DNA of 64,000 nt from Cyathus striatus (GCA_025738555.1 JAOVFP010000007.1:5022001-5086000); one strand, 5' to 3'; counted from the stretch's first letter, positions 46,701-59,813 are shown. A program made the numbers and translations. The notes: a model not told the origin generated them from the sequence alone.

Positions 46701-49005
46701 CAGTTATTGGGTGACATCAGTAGCATTCTCTCGAGATGGAACACAAGTGGTGTCTGGCTCAGGTGATGAAACAGTCAGAGTGTGGAATGTGGCAAGTGGA
46801 GAAATCATTGCTGGACTATTTGAAGACCACAGTTATTGGGTGAGATCAGTGGGATTCTCTCCAGATGGAACACAAGTGGTGTCTGGCTCAGGTGATCAAA
46901 CAGTCAGAGTGTGGAATGTGGCAAGTGGAGAAACTATTGCTGGACCATTTGAAGGCCACAGTCATTGTGTGACATCAGTGGGATTCTCTCCAGATGGAAC
47001 ACAAGTGGTGTCTGGCTCAGATGATAAAACAGTCAGAGTGTGGAATGTGGCAAGTGGAGAAACCATAGCTGGACCATTTGAAGGCCACAGTCATTGGGTG
47101 AGATCAGTAGCATTCTCTCCAGATGGAACACAAGTGGTGTCTGGCTCATGTGATGAAACAGTCAGAGTGTGGAATGTGGCAAGTGGAGAAACCATTGCTG
47201 GACCATTTGAAGGCCACAGTGATTATGTGACATCAGTGGGATTCTCTCCAGATGGAACACAAGTGGTGTCTGGCTCAGGTGATCAAACAGTCAGAGTGTG
47301 GAATGTGGCAAGTGGAGAAACCATTGCTGGACCATTTGAAGGCTACAGTGATTATGTGACATCAGTGGCATTCTCTCCAGATGGAACACAAGTGGTGTCT
47401 GGCTCATATGATAAAACAGTCAGAGTGTGGAATGTGGCAAGTGGAGAAACCATTGCTGGACCATTTGAAGGCCACAGTGATTATGTGACATCAGTGGGAT
47501 TCTCTCCAGATGGAACACAAGTGGTGTCTGGCTCATATGATAAAACAGTCAGAGTGTGGAATGTGGCAAGTGGAGAAACCATTGCTGGACCATTTGAAGG
47601 CCACAGTTATTGGGTGACATCAGTGGGATTCTCTCCAGATGGAACACAAGTGGTGTCTGGCTCATGTGATGAAACAGTCAGAGTGTGGAATGTGGCAAGT
47701 GGAGAAACCATTGCTGGACCATTTGAAGGCCACTATGATTGTGTGACATCAGTGGGATTCTCTCCAGATGGAACACAAGTGGTGTCTGGCTCAGATGATA
47801 AAACAGTCAGAGTGTGGAATGTGGCAAGTGGAGAAACCATTGCTGGACCATTTGAAGGCCACAGTCATTGGGTGGCATCAGTGGCATTCTCTCCAGATGG
47901 AACACAAGTGGTGTCTGGCTCAGATGATAAGACACTCAGAGTGTGGAATATGGCAAGTGGAGAAACTATTGCTGGACCATTTGATGGCCACAGTGATTGG
48001 GTGAGATCAGTGGGATTCTCTCCAGATGGAACACAAGTGGTGTCTGGCTCAGATGATAAAACAGTCAGAGTGTGGAATGTGGCAAGTGGAGAAACCATTG
48101 CTGGACCATTTGAAGGCCACAGTCATTGGGTGAGATCAGTAGCATTCTCTTCAGATGGAACACAAGTGGTGTCTGGCTCAGATGATAAAACAGTCAGAGT
48201 GTGGAATGTGGCAAGTGGAGAAACTATTGCTGGACCATTTGAAGGCCACAGCCATTTGGTAACATCAGTGGCATTCTCTCCGGATGGAACACAAGTGGTA
48301 TCTGGTTCAGGTGATGAAACAGTCAGAGTGTGGAATGTGGGAAGTAGAGAAATTATAATTATTAATGGACCATTTGAAGGCCACAATGATTGGGTGAGAT
48401 CAGTGGCATTCTCTCCAGATGGAACACAAGTGGTGTCTGGCTCAGATGATAAAACAGTCAGAGTGTGGAATGTGGCAAGTGGGGAAACCATTGCTGGGCC
48501 ATTTGAAGGCCACAGTCATTGGGTGACATCAGTGGCATTCTCTCCAGATGGAACACAAGTGGTGTCTGGTTCAGGTGATCAAACAGTCAGAGTGTGGAAT
48601 GTGGCAAGTGGAGAAACCATTGCTGGACCATTTGAAGGCCACAGTCATTGGGTGACATCAGTGGCATTCTCTCGAGATGGAACACAAGTTGTTTCTGGCT
48701 CAGATGATAAAACAGCCAGAGTGTGGAGTTTTATAAGAGAGTTTGACATATTCAGAAGTCCAAATTTTTTTCATGCTTTTGATAAAAATGGGTGGGCAAG
48801 AGATATCAGTGGCAATAAACTATTCTGGGTGCCTTTTCATGATCAAAATGTTTTGTGTGGTTTAGAAACTGTACAAATATTATCAAGTTATAACATGTGT
48901 AAAGTTAATTCTACAAACTTTGTTTGTGGAGCAGATTGGATTAAATGCAAAACTGACTCTCCAACTCTTCCTAAAGACCTTGTTCTTCCTATTTCTGATC
49001 ACTAG
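43785..49005 (+). CDS. NWD2-type NLR: NACHT ATPase with 22 WD40 repeats
   Basis: Three exons: 43785-44163, 44195-45645, 45691-49005. The 31-base (GTAGGT...ACAG) and 45-base (GTAAGT...TGTAG) introns are required to keep the frame; the product is 1,714 residues, or 1,672 from the ATG at 43911 (MAENQYG), which fits the family better. Residues 43-100 are Gly/Asn/Gln rich (NVQITTVGRDQINVN). NACHT: P-loop GGSPGTGKSA at about 145-154, Walker B FVIDALDEC, then LILTGRPGSEP and the winged-helix-like HHLSFGEFL. From residue about 685 there are 22 WD40 units of 43 residues, then a short domain ending WIKCKTDSPTLPKD. Such cytoplasmic receptors control heterokaryon incompatibility and probably fungal immunity by oligomerising after ligand binding to WD40. 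No stops; it looks intact. Confidence 0.93.
45913..48740 (+). repeat. WD40-coding tandem array, 22 units of 129 bases
   Basis: Units are nearly identical in DNA (GTGTCTGGCTCA, ACAGTCAGAGTGTGGAATGT and GGATTCTCTCCAGATGG recur). Differences cluster at a few codons: the residues after GHS (H/N/D/Y then C/Y/W/L), T or R before SV, G or A before F, and the two around the D in SGS-x-D-x-TV (S/G/Y/C/H/D and K/Q/E). One unit (near 48345) has a two-residue insertion (EIIIINGPF). Such identity implies recent unit exchange. Confidence 0.95.
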
Positions 49006-51189
49006 TAGCTATCAGTTTGATTGATCACTCTCACTAAGCTGTTGGAGGGCAAACTGTTTAGTGAGTGAGGGTTTTATTGAATCCAAATAAAATCATACTT
49101 GAATTTAATCAATCAAATCAATTCCAGTTCAATCAGAAATCTTAGAAATCATTAGAGTGAAATCAATAACAATTTAAAAATAAATAAATGTGCAATCAAT
49201 GAGAAATCAATCAAAAATCAGTCAAAAATCAATGAATAACTTGAAATTGTTAGGTGCCCAACTACAGAATATATTAAATATTAGGGTGGTTAACTACATA
49301 GATATGTTTACTTTATCTACTAGACTATGTGTCCTTTTCTAATAAGGAAAATTTCCTCTATATTACACATACCTGGAGAGTGAAACCAATCATTTGTACT
49401 TAGTTCAAATTGCATTTCAAAATGAAATCATTGCTGAAATCAATTGTTTTGGACTTTGTAGTATTATTGGTACAAGTTTGAAATCATTGAGGAGATCAAT
49501 GTAAATTCTTAAGGACATCAATGCTGAAATCAAAGGGAGATCAATAGGAAATTAATGGGAAATTAATATTATTTCATAGGGAAATCATTGCTGAAACCAA
49601 TGATAGTTCAATGGAAAATCAATGTTATATTATAAGAAAATCATTGTTGAAATCAATGAAAAAAAAAGGGTAATAAATGTGAAATAAATACTAAAATCAA
49701 TATATTATTTCATTCTATTCTATAGCCTTCACAGAGGTGTACTAGTTTCAAAAATGCTAGAAAAATGAAATCACATGATCATGTTCTCTAAGCTATAGTA
49801 TTATTACTAATACATCACTTGTGTGTGCTCAGCTATATGATGCTTCATCTATTAATAAATTCACCATAGTTATAGTTTGGTTCACTGTAACCTCAGAATT
49901 GGCTCATTTCTCAATATCTTATACAGAAATAAACTCTGTATTCTTATACTATGCATTCATATATTGTAACACTGCAGAATATCTGTGAAATTGATCATTT
50001 CAACAACTTTCTGGGGCTTCAGAATTTTGCATTCTTATTCCTATGCCTTTCTGTATGATGCTCCATTTGATCAAAAATTCTGGACATTTTGAATTTTTTT
50101 AAGCAAATTGTTATGTTTCAATATTAATGTGTTCTATATTATACATACACTATTATAATGAAAACATACACCTATAATGTCACTTTTACACAACTTTTAC
50201 ATGGTGTTTCCCACAAGTTTCACATGCAAAGGTTATTTTCCCATGCTTACTCTGTGTGCAGAAACTCTTCAAAAATACTTGCTAGGTAGTAAGATACATA
50301 CATAAACATTATAAAAGTGAGTTAATATACTCATACAGTGTATACAAAGACTTATGCATGTCAAATTTCAAACACATTCCATCTTCATTAAGTCAATCAA
50401 CCAAGAGAAGTGACTAGAATGTCAGAAAGTTGTTGGGCTCTTCATTAGCATTATTAGTACATATAACTCACTTTTAATAATGTTCATAGGGTGTAAATTA
50501 CCTATAATAGAAGTTTACATCAGGAAAAATTGAGATCTATAATTTAGTCAACTTAGGCATACTTCTCCATAATTATCTACATACTTACATACTATTAGTC
50601 CTTGTTATAATAAATGCATCCAATTACCAGTATTTATAAGAATTATGACTTGGAGACAAATTAACAGTAAATAATTTATGCTAAAGTGATATAGTTACTA
50701 CAAATGTCATAACCACAGATTACTGGAAAACCATCAGAAAAAAATCATGTAAATTATGTGTTGGTTTGCTCTAACCATACAGCTGGAGAAAAGCTTTAGA
50801 AAGAAAACTACATGAATTGAGTCCTAGTTCATGCTAATTATATCCTAATTAGACAGCAATATAAAAGTATTCTATGTAAATTAAGTAGTAGCTAGTACTA
50901 ATTATGACCTAATTATATGGAGCTATATAAGTATTCTATGTAAATTAAGTAGCAGCCCATACTAATCATCTGTGTATAACACTCCTCCATGAAATCAAGT
51001 TGTAGGTAGACTCAAAATCTCACAAATTATGCATATAATGATAATAATAATAATATTACTAATGTACAATTTAACTAGGCAAATACAACAATCTACATAT
51101 ACTTATACAATAAACTACTTACACTAATACAATATACTACCTACAGTACACAAGAAACTAACTAAAAATGAAATAGTCACAAATGACAA
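49006..51189. repeat. AT-rich intergenic region downstream of the NLR
   Basis: No gene is supported. 49080-49690 is a low-complexity run built on AAATCAAT. 49850-50060 belongs to a dispersed family also found at about 54485-55075 and 60645-60860 (shared order: TTCACTGTAGT-like, TGCTCATTT-like, ACTGCAGA, ATTTCAA). The NLR 3' UTR probably lies in the first few hundred bases. Confidence 0.5.
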
Positions 51190-52460
51190 CATCATTAGGG
51201 CAAGAGTGAGAGCAAGAGAGGAAGAGGGTGGAAGGAGAGAGGGGGGGAGAGGAAGAGGGGCTCAGGGGTGAAGACATTCACCCTTGTCTTGCAAGTGACG
51301 ATGGTGAGTGTGTGAGAGGGAGAGGGTGAGTGGAGAAAGTGCTCGTAATTAGCCCTTGTCACATGCAGATGAGAGCAAGGGGAAAGAGGGGGACGGTGAA
51401 AGAGAGGGCAAGGGGGGCAAGGGAGACAAGGGAGGGAGGAGATGAGGAAGAGGAGAGACAAGGGAGAGAAATGAGGAAGAGGAGAGACAAGGAAGGGAGA
51501 TGAGGGAGGGAGACAAAGGACACCAAAATGGTGCTCAGTGTCACAACATTCCCCATCCCAGCATCAGGAAAAATTGAGATGTATAATTTACCCTTCTTAG
51601 GCATACTTCACCACAATTACCAGTACATTGTGCATCATTACACCTCTTTATAATAAAAACATCTAACTAACATCAATTATAAGAATTACAATAAGTAGAC
51701 AAATCTTGCATAATTAGGACTTGGACCCAAATTCAGCAGATATAATTATCTTAAATGTATATAATTAGCAGTAATTAGTCCTAATTATACTGTGGTACAG
51801 GAACATTGAAATAGGATTCACATGAATTATGTCTTAAGCAGGAGTAATTATATCCTAATTCATGCTAATTAAGTCCTAATTCAAGCTGATTATATCCTAA
51901 TCATACAGCAATATAAAGCATTCTATGTGTAATTTGTACCAATTATGACCTAATTATATGGAACTATAAATCATTCTATGCAAATTTAGTAGTTCATACT
52001 AATCATCTGTATACCATACTCCTCCATGAAATCAGGGAGTCCAGAGACTCTTTCAAAATCTCACAAATTATTACTATATTACTAATGTACAGTATACCTA
52101 TGCTGTTACAAAATCTAGATATGCTCATATAATAAACTACCTATACTAATACAACACACTACATACAGTACACAAGAAGCTAACTAACAAGATGAAATAG
52201 TGACAAATGTCAACACTGTTAGGGCAAGAGTGAAAGCAAGAGAGGGAGAGAGGGGGGAAAGGGGGTGGAGGAAGAAGACACTCATGCTCATCACTTGTGA
52301 GATGAGGGCAAGAGTGTGAGAGAGGGAGAGGGGTGAGTGGAAAAGGCACTTGCCCTTGGCCCTTATTATGTGCAGACAAAGGCAAGGGGGGAGAGGGACA
52401 TGGAGTGGTGGAGGAGTGAGAGAAGGAGAGGGTGATGGTGAGGGCAAGAGGGGGTAGGGG
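50516..52460. repeat. Direct duplication of about 1 kb
   Basis: 50516-51480 and 51550-52450 are diverged direct copies. Both begin ATCAGGAAAAATTGAGAT, go through GGCATACTTC, several CCTAATTAT segments, ACTCCTCCATGAAATCA, then AGGGCAAGAGTGA and a GA-rich block. Part of the same unit is inverted near 60350-60410. Confidence 0.65.
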
Positions 52461-53090
52461 AAGGAAGCTTGCCATCATCACTTGCGAGGCGAAGACAAGG
52501 GAGGGGGAAGGAGACAAGGGAGGGAGGAAGAGAGGGACAAGGGGGAGGGGGACAAAGGACAGAGATGGTTAGCACATGAAGCAGTGCTGCAAGCAACGAG
52601 GAGGGGGGATGCATGCATTCTTGTCACTTGACGGACGAGGTGAGGTGAGGACAGGGGATGCATGCACCCTTGTCACTTGACAGATGAGGTGAGGAGGAGG
52701 AAGAAGGACATGCACTCATTGCTTGCAAGATGAGGTGGGGGACAGAACAGGGGACTGATGCCTAGAATAAGGGGGAGGATGCTATGCATCCTCATTGCTT
52801 GTCAGACAAGGTGGGGGAGAGGAGGACAGGGGACACACATTCTCTCATTGCTTGACAGATGAGGTGGGGAGAGGACAGATGTGCACACCCACTCTCATCG
52901 CTTGACAGACAAAGTGGGGGATAGGACATGCCTAGAATGAGGGAGAGGCAGAGGCAGAGGAGCAAAGTGTAGGGATTAGCAGGGGAGGAGAGGAAGGGAG
53001 GGGGCTGTATGACAAGGGGTGAGTGGAGTGAGGGGGAGGGATGGGAGGATGGAAGGAAGAGGGAGGATCCAGTGGGCTCCTTCAGAACAA
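51190..53090. repeat. GA-rich (purine strand) minisatellites
   Basis: 51190-51540 and 52220-53090 are strongly purine-biased on the plus strand (GAGAGGGAGAGG, GGAGGAAG). Within 52560-52930 units of roughly 60-110 bases repeat the text CATTGCTTGACAGATGAGGTG. Pro/Ser/Leu-rich minus-strand frames here are low-complexity by-products. Confidence 0.75.
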
Positions 53091-53198
53091 TAAGTGGCTG
53101 TGACGGTCTGTGGAAATGGCTTGTAGCCGGTTGCTGGTATGTCACATGACATCAATGCATGCACATGTGCATCGCAAGTCCGCATTTAATTATAAATC

Positions 53199-53232
53199 AA
53201 TAAGGCCAACAAGTGGCAAGGCCCACTACCTA
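53199..53232 (-). repeat. 33-base inverted repeat, left copy
   Basis: AATAAGGCCAACAAGTGG followed by CAAGGCCCACTACC is the reverse complement, with a few differences, of 59814-59846, and resembles 16448-16480 at the edge of the helicase fragment. It may be the end of a 6.6-kb transposon spanning 53199-59846. Confidence 0.5.
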
Positions 53233-55075
53233 ACACAACCTGATTCTCTCTAATAAACATATAATATATCATATATATGTAGTTAGACCTCTTGAAAGTG
53301 TACAAGCAGGTGTATCACAGAAAGTTTATTGGTGAGGAGACATTATGTCATCAAAGGATAGTCCTGAATGTCTGGTTGACGATGCATGAAACATGATAAG
53401 TATGCAGAAGCTCCAAGAAGTTAGGATACAGGGATGACCAATATTTCAAGTTTACACATGGTTGCCAAAAGTAATGGCAATCATGTATTTTTCCTACTAA
53501 AAATGCGAGGCATTCTCACATTAATTAGAATGTAGCACACTACACTCTGTGCAGACCACCTTGAAATTCTGTATATATACTTTCCATGATGTATACTACT
53601 GGAAAAAAACTTTATAACATAATGGACTTATTTAATGGCATGATACACACAATCTAATTCACCAGCTATATTTGTGTCATACAATCTACAAATTAGCTTA
53701 CAGAAGTTGTTCTTGTTGGTATTTCTACATGATATCTTGGACATATGATGTACTATATATGTAGTATAAACTATTTAAATATCAAAAGATACAGGCAATT
53801 ATATACTGAGATACTTATAATGATATTTATGTGAGCCTTCTTAATCTTTAAACCTGAGAAATTGCATACTTAACTGCCATATAGATTAATGTAGCACTAC
53901 AGAAATTCCTGAGGATATGTAGAACTAATGCTTCAGAATAGTACTGTACACACAGTATGATATTTACTGGTAGGAGATGAAACACATATATCAATTATGT
54001 GTGATCAAACTTATTACTCTTGTTTTTAGTACAATAATGAAGCAATCTTTAAATCGTCTGGATAATATAATAGGTGGTATACAAGTTGTGTCTCAGAGAA
54101 ATTTAAGTTTTGGACAGTTCTGTAGCTCTCTGCTGGTCAATGAATCATTTCCCTGAAGAAAATGCAGCTTCATAGAAAAAATGCTTATAATATGCCATGA
54201 AGATATTAAATTCAATCCTAACTTTACATACACATAGTTCACACTATTTAAAATATATAATCAAATTTTCAAGGTATTCCAAGCTGTATGTAACATGCTA
54301 CAACCTGGGCTGCTTGATGATGCAAGAAACCATTCTTGTTATGTGTGGGAATTGTTGTTGGTTGCCATCATTTTTCACAACCACATGTATTTAAACTCCG
54401 GTTGATGGGAGGTGTTCGCTCTGCAAGAAATGAGTTTTCATCGCCCTACATAACCCTACTACCTGAAAAGGTAGCAGGAATAACATCTATTAATAAATTC
54501 ACTGTAGTTATAAATCAATGGAAGTAATTAAAAATCAATCGTTTGTAGGTATACATACAAATCAATAACAGCAAAATCAAAGGAAGTAAAGATCAGTCAC
54601 TCTAGAATGAAATCAAACATATGTTTATTGGAATCAATGGTATGAGTCCGATGAAATCAATGGCAGAATCAATGCAATCATCAGACAATGCCAATAAATC
54701 AAAGAAGGGTGTGAAATCAACAGTTCATTTGGTTGGAATCAATATTATCTGTCTACAAAATCAATGGATACAAAATCAATAGTATGTAGAATTGAAATAT
54801 TATGTGATTACAAGGGTGTATAATGTATCTGTGAGCCGAAATGTCTGCATAACACCATAACACTATTCTGGTCAATAATGTGTATTGGAAAGTATGAGTG
54901 TATCATTCAAGAGTGTGATTCTAAACCTAAACTTGATTTGCCATACATAAGTGTCACTGTAATCTCATAATTTGCTTATTTTTCGGTATTTTCATCATAA
55001 ATATATTCTTATATTTTATAATGTATGCTTATATGTTAATCTACTGCAAATATGTCTGTGAAACTGGCAGTTTTG
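53233..55075. repeat. AT-rich repeat-derived interval
   Basis: No gene is supported. 54250-54390 resembles 8720-8830. 54520-54800 is another AAATCAAT-rich stretch like 49080-49690. 54940-55075 is a member of the dispersed family seen at 49850 and 60645, cut at 55076 by the family B element. Confidence 0.5.
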
Positions 55076-58000
55076 CAGTAATTTACACTCCCCCAAGAGG
55101 TCTGTACGGATCTGTATGGAATCCGCATGGAATCCGAAAATTCCGTACAGATCCGTGTGGATTCCGTGCAGATCCGTACAGACCCGTACAGACCTGTATA
55201 GATACCATACAGAATTTATATAGTGGCTATTATTATTATTATTAGAGGTGATTATTCTATATGGATTCTGTGTGGATACATGCATTGCTGCCTTGTCACA
55301 CATGTCAAGTGTAACCCTTGGTGAAAAGTGTCACACTATACAAAATCCTACATGAAATCTGTGATACACTCAATATATAGTATCATGCTCTATGCATAGT
55401 GTCATGCTTAATGTATAGTATCACACTCAATGCATAGTGTCATGCTTAATGTATAGTGTCACACTCAACACTTAGTATCACACTTAATGTATAGTTTCAT
55501 GCTTAATGCATAGTGTCACACTCAACACTTAGTATCACACTTAATGTATAGTGTCATGCTTAATGCATAGTGTCACACTCAACCCTTAGTGTCACACTCA
55601 ATGCTTAGTATCACACTCAACCCTTAGTATCACACTCAACACTTAGTGTCACACTCAATGCTTAGTGTCACACTCAACACTTAGTGTCATGCTCAACCCT
55701 TAGTATCATGCTCAACCCTTAGTGTCATGCTCAACCCTTAGTATCATGCTCAACCCTTAGTATCATGCTCAACCCTTAGTATCATGCTTAACCCTTAGTG
55801 TCACACTCAACCCTTAGTGTCACACTTACTGCAGAGTGTCACACTCAATGCTTAGTGCCATGCTCAACTCTTAGTATCATGCTTAACCCTTAGTGTCACA
55901 CTCAACACTTAGTGTCATGCTCAACCCTTAGTGCCATGCTTAATGCATAGTGTCACACTCAACCCTTAGTATCACACTCAACACTTAGTGTCACAATCAA
56001 TGTATAGTGTCACACTTAACCCTTAGTATCACACTTAACCCTTAGTGTCACACTTAATGCAGAGTGTCACACTTAGTGCTTAGTATCACACAATTTTCTA
56101 TTCTAATTTTCCATAAGGAAATAAGTATAATAAGATTCTGTACAGAATTTTTCAGGTCTGTAATGTGGAATTCTGCGGAATCCACACAGAATGTTTGATT
56201 CTGTGCAGAATCTGTACAGACCCAAAAAAACCTCTGCCAAAAAGAAAAAAATCTGTGCAGATTCTGCATAGATTCCAAAAATTCTGTACAGATTCCACAC
56301 AGATTCACGCGGAATCTGTGTGGAATCTGCACAGATTTTTTTCATTTTGGCAGAGGTTTTTTTGGGTCTGTACAGATTCCACACAGATTCCAAAAATTCT
56401 GTATGGATTACACAGAATTCCCAGTACTTTCTGCACACCCACCTATACACGTGTACTCCATGTGTAGTACACATTTCCATGTGAAATCCACATGGAATCC
56501 ACATATCTGGAAAAAGTACACATTTTCCATGTGTAATTCACATGGAACCATGTGGAGTACACATGGATTCCACCTTTCTTATAACTTGATGAAAATAACA
56601 GTTGAAAGGTGTACTTAAGATGTACTTCATGTGTACTTTTCTAAGTGGATTCCATGTGGACTACACATGGAGTGCTTGTTGTTGTCCTGCCATACCCACC
56701 CTCCATGCTTGTTGTTTCTCACCTTTCCCACTCTCCATGCACATTATTACCCCCTGTTCCCACCCTCCATGCATGTCATTCCTTGCTATTCCCACTCTTC
56801 ATGTGTGTTGTTCCTCCCTGTTCCTGCCCTCCATGCATATTGTTTCTTGCTATTCCCACCCTTCATATGTGTCATTCCCCTCTGTTCCCACCCTCCATGT
56901 ATATCATTTCCTGCCATTCTTGAAGTTATTGCAGTTGTCACACAGTATCAGTGTCACATGTTATCACACTTGTCACAGTGTCACACTTGTCCCTTATATT
57001 ACAGTCATCCCACCATGTCACGCTTGATGCATGGTGTCATGCTCTTGATGCACAGTGTCACACTTGACACATGGTGTCACGCTCGATGCATGGTGTCACA
57101 CTCTTGATGCACGGTGTCACACTTGACACACAGTGTCACACTTGACACACAGTGTCACACTTGACACACAGTGTCACACTTGACACGCTTAACACACTCA
57201 ACATATAGTGTCACACTTGTTACCCACTTGTCACACCCAATACATAGTGTCAATACAGTGTTACACTCAATGCACACTTGTCACACTTAACACATACTTG
57301 TCACACTCAATACACATTCATCATATGTAATGCAGTGTCACACATGTCCTGTCATGTCACAGTCATCCCACCATATTGCAGTTGTCACAGTTGTCACACT
57401 TATTGTAGCTATCACATTTGTCCCCTGTCACAGTGTGTGACAACTGTGACATGGTGAGACAAGTGTAACAATGTGATGACTGTGGGAAAAGTGTCATAGC
57501 TACAAGTGTGACATTGTGACAATCCTTTGTGTCATTATGCTAAAACATTTATTTTTGTTGTGGTAGTGGTGAGTAAGTGTATTGTAAGTAACTACAATGT
57601 GTAGTGTACAAGTGTAACTAGTTCATGTGTATTCCTTGTGAACTTCACTTTGCAATTCCATGTGGAATTTTGATATTTCACCCCTACATGTGCACTGCAT
57701 GTGTACTTCATGTGTACAAAATTCGCAAATTTGAATAGAAATTTGCTGATTTGAATACATTTGAGGTGGAGTGTAGTACATATGAAGTACATGTGAAGTA
57801 CACATGAACAGGTGGAATTCATGTGTATTCCACATGTAACAGGGGGCAAGCATAAAGTCCTCAGAATTCCTCGGAATTCTGCATTACAGACCTGAAAATT
57901 CTGTACAGAATTTAATATACTTATTTCCTTGCATGTAACACTCTGCATTAAGCATGACACTAGGTGTTGAGTGTGATACTAGGTGTTGAGTGTGACACTA

Positions 58001-58604
58001 TACATTAAATGTGACACTATAAGCGTGACACTAAGTGTTGAGTGTGACACTATACATTAAACATGACACTATGCATTAAGTGTGACACTATGCATTAAGT
58101 GTGACACTATACATTAAGTGTGACACTAAGCATTGAGTGTGACTAAGCGTGACACTATGCATTAAGTGTGACACTATACATTAAACATAACACTATACAT
58201 TAAGCATGACACTAAGTATTGAATGTGACACTCTGCATTAAGCATGACACTAAGTGTTGAGTATGACACTATACATTAAGCATAACACTATGCATTAAGT
58301 GTGATACTATGCATTGAGAATGATACTATATATTGAGTGTATCATGGATTTTGTATAGTGTGACACTTTTCACCTAGAGTTACACTTGACATGTGTGACA
58401 AGGCAGCAATGCATAAATCCACACAGAATCCATATAGAATAATCACCTCTAATAATAATAATAGCTACTATATAAATTCTGTATGGTATCTATACAGGTC
58501 TGTACAGGTCTGTATGGATCCACACAGATCTGTACAGAATTTTCAGATTCCATGCAGATTCCATACAGATCCGTACAGACCTCTTGGGGGAGTGTAAATT
58601 ACTG
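55076..58604. mobile_element. Composite palindromic family B element
   Basis: Both outer ends are CAGTAATTTACACTCCCCC (the right one inverted). The left half (to about 56290) is family B in minus orientation and the right half is family B in plus orientation, so two copies meet head to head without the GAGCTCTTTAC end seen in copy 1. Each half has its own TGACACTAAG-type minisatellite (55330-56090; 57940-58390). An element of family C sits in the right half. The 8 bases on each side (CAGTTTTG, CAGTATAT) agree only partly. The palindromes here have mostly TG/CA where copy 1 has CG. Confidence 0.75.
56422..57862 (+). mobile_element. hAT-like element, family C, TSD AGAATTCC
   Basis: 1,441 bases starting CAGTACTTTCTGCACACCC and ending GCATAAAGTCCTC, flanked by AGAATTCC at 56414-56421 and 57863-57870. 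The empty site is visible in family B copy 1 (CAGAATTCCTCGG). The ends are rich in CACATGGA, TCCATGTG and TACACATG palindrome-like motifs. The middle (56930-57540) is a TGTCACA minisatellite with some inverted TGTGACA units, and 56690-56910 is a CATGC/CCACCCTCCATG tandem repeat. No transposase. Confidence 0.88.
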
Positions 58605-59813
58605 CAGTATATAGGGTTTCTGGATAAGTACAAGGAAGATGGTTTGTGCTTTTTGGATAGTCTTTTAAAGTGCATATATCATTAGGATCAGGGAAGATAC
58701 AGAAATGCTACAGTACTAGATATAGAATGTATGTCCTCTTTCTTTATTTGCTTTACTTGTACATTTTACACAGAACAGACTGTGGTACAGGCCAAGGAAG
58801 ACAACAGTCCAACAGTCTCTTTGCCAGGGGATACTACATGGCATGGCAACATTGCATCTGTCAACAACAAAACAACCATCCACTCTGGTGTCACAATTTT
58901 GTATACCCCATTACAGTTTTCATTGGTGGTGTTATGCCTCTATCCTGACTCCTCTCCCTGTCTCCTCATCCTACTTCATTCTGTCATCCTCTCTCCATCC
59001 CCTCCTACTGGCAACGTGATCATTGGTGGTGTCATGACCATCCCTTCCCTATGTGTCCCCTCACTCTGTCATTGCAATCACTGGTAAGGTTGGTATGTCA
59101 TGATACCACTGTCATCTCTCTGTCCTTTCTCCCTGTCTATGCAATCATTGGTGGGGTATCAGTCCTTTGACCCCCTGTTGACACAATCATTGGTAGGGTC
59201 AGTATACCATCATGCCACTGTCCTTCCCCCCTGTTGATGTAATTGTTTGTGATGTTATGGCCATTGCCTCTCTGTCACCCCCTCTCTCCATTGCCTCCTC
59301 CTGTCAACATGAACATTGGTAGGATATATTTAACCACATCATTTGAATACACCCCACTCCTCCAATTGTGATACATCCTTGATGTATCCTGTCTATTGCA
59401 CATTGTTCTAAAACACATCCATTTAGTCAAACTGAATCAAGCAACCTCCGAAACTGACATCCTTCCAAGGACAAATCAAATATACTGTGGCATAGGTCAA
59501 ATTTCAACCAGGTATCTTCAATTTGCCTCCAAAGGCTGCTAGAAACGACAGAGGCCAAGATATTTCTACCAAGTTTTGGTTATAAGTTAAGGCATCACTC
59601 AAGGTATGGTTTGGTATGTACAACTTATCTGAGAATTTTGTCTTCATGGTATGTTTTGTATTCTTTACAATTTGAAAACTGGACTGTCCAAACATTTCTA
59701 CAGTCCACTATTCAGAACTTCTTTATATCTATTTGTAAACTATGAGTGTGTATTACTAAAGACAAAACTTACTGACTAATAAATGAATCTGTGTATTAAA
59801 CAATGACACAGGA
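58605..59813. repeat. Interval with an imperfect ATTGGTGGGGT minisatellite
   Basis: 58910-59330 holds several diverged units of about 60-100 bases centred on CAATCATTGGTGGGGT and CCACTGTCC. A short coding-like stretch at 58760-58920 (SPTVSLPGDTTWHGN) resembles nothing I recognise and runs into the repeat. No gene is supported. Confidence 0.45.

Noticed and set aside
46449..48491. Antisense frames through the WD40 array (PSGENATD-type text)
   Set aside because: Shadow frames of the 129-base repeat, which is a multiple of three; no start context or independent motif.
51195..53185. Pro/Ser/Leu-rich minus-strand frames
   Set aside because: Low-complexity translation of GA-rich repeats.
55330..57540. 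His/Thr/Ser-rich frames in the family B and C elements
   Set aside because: Translations of TGTCACA minisatellites and palindrome arrays with no conserved protein motif between copies.
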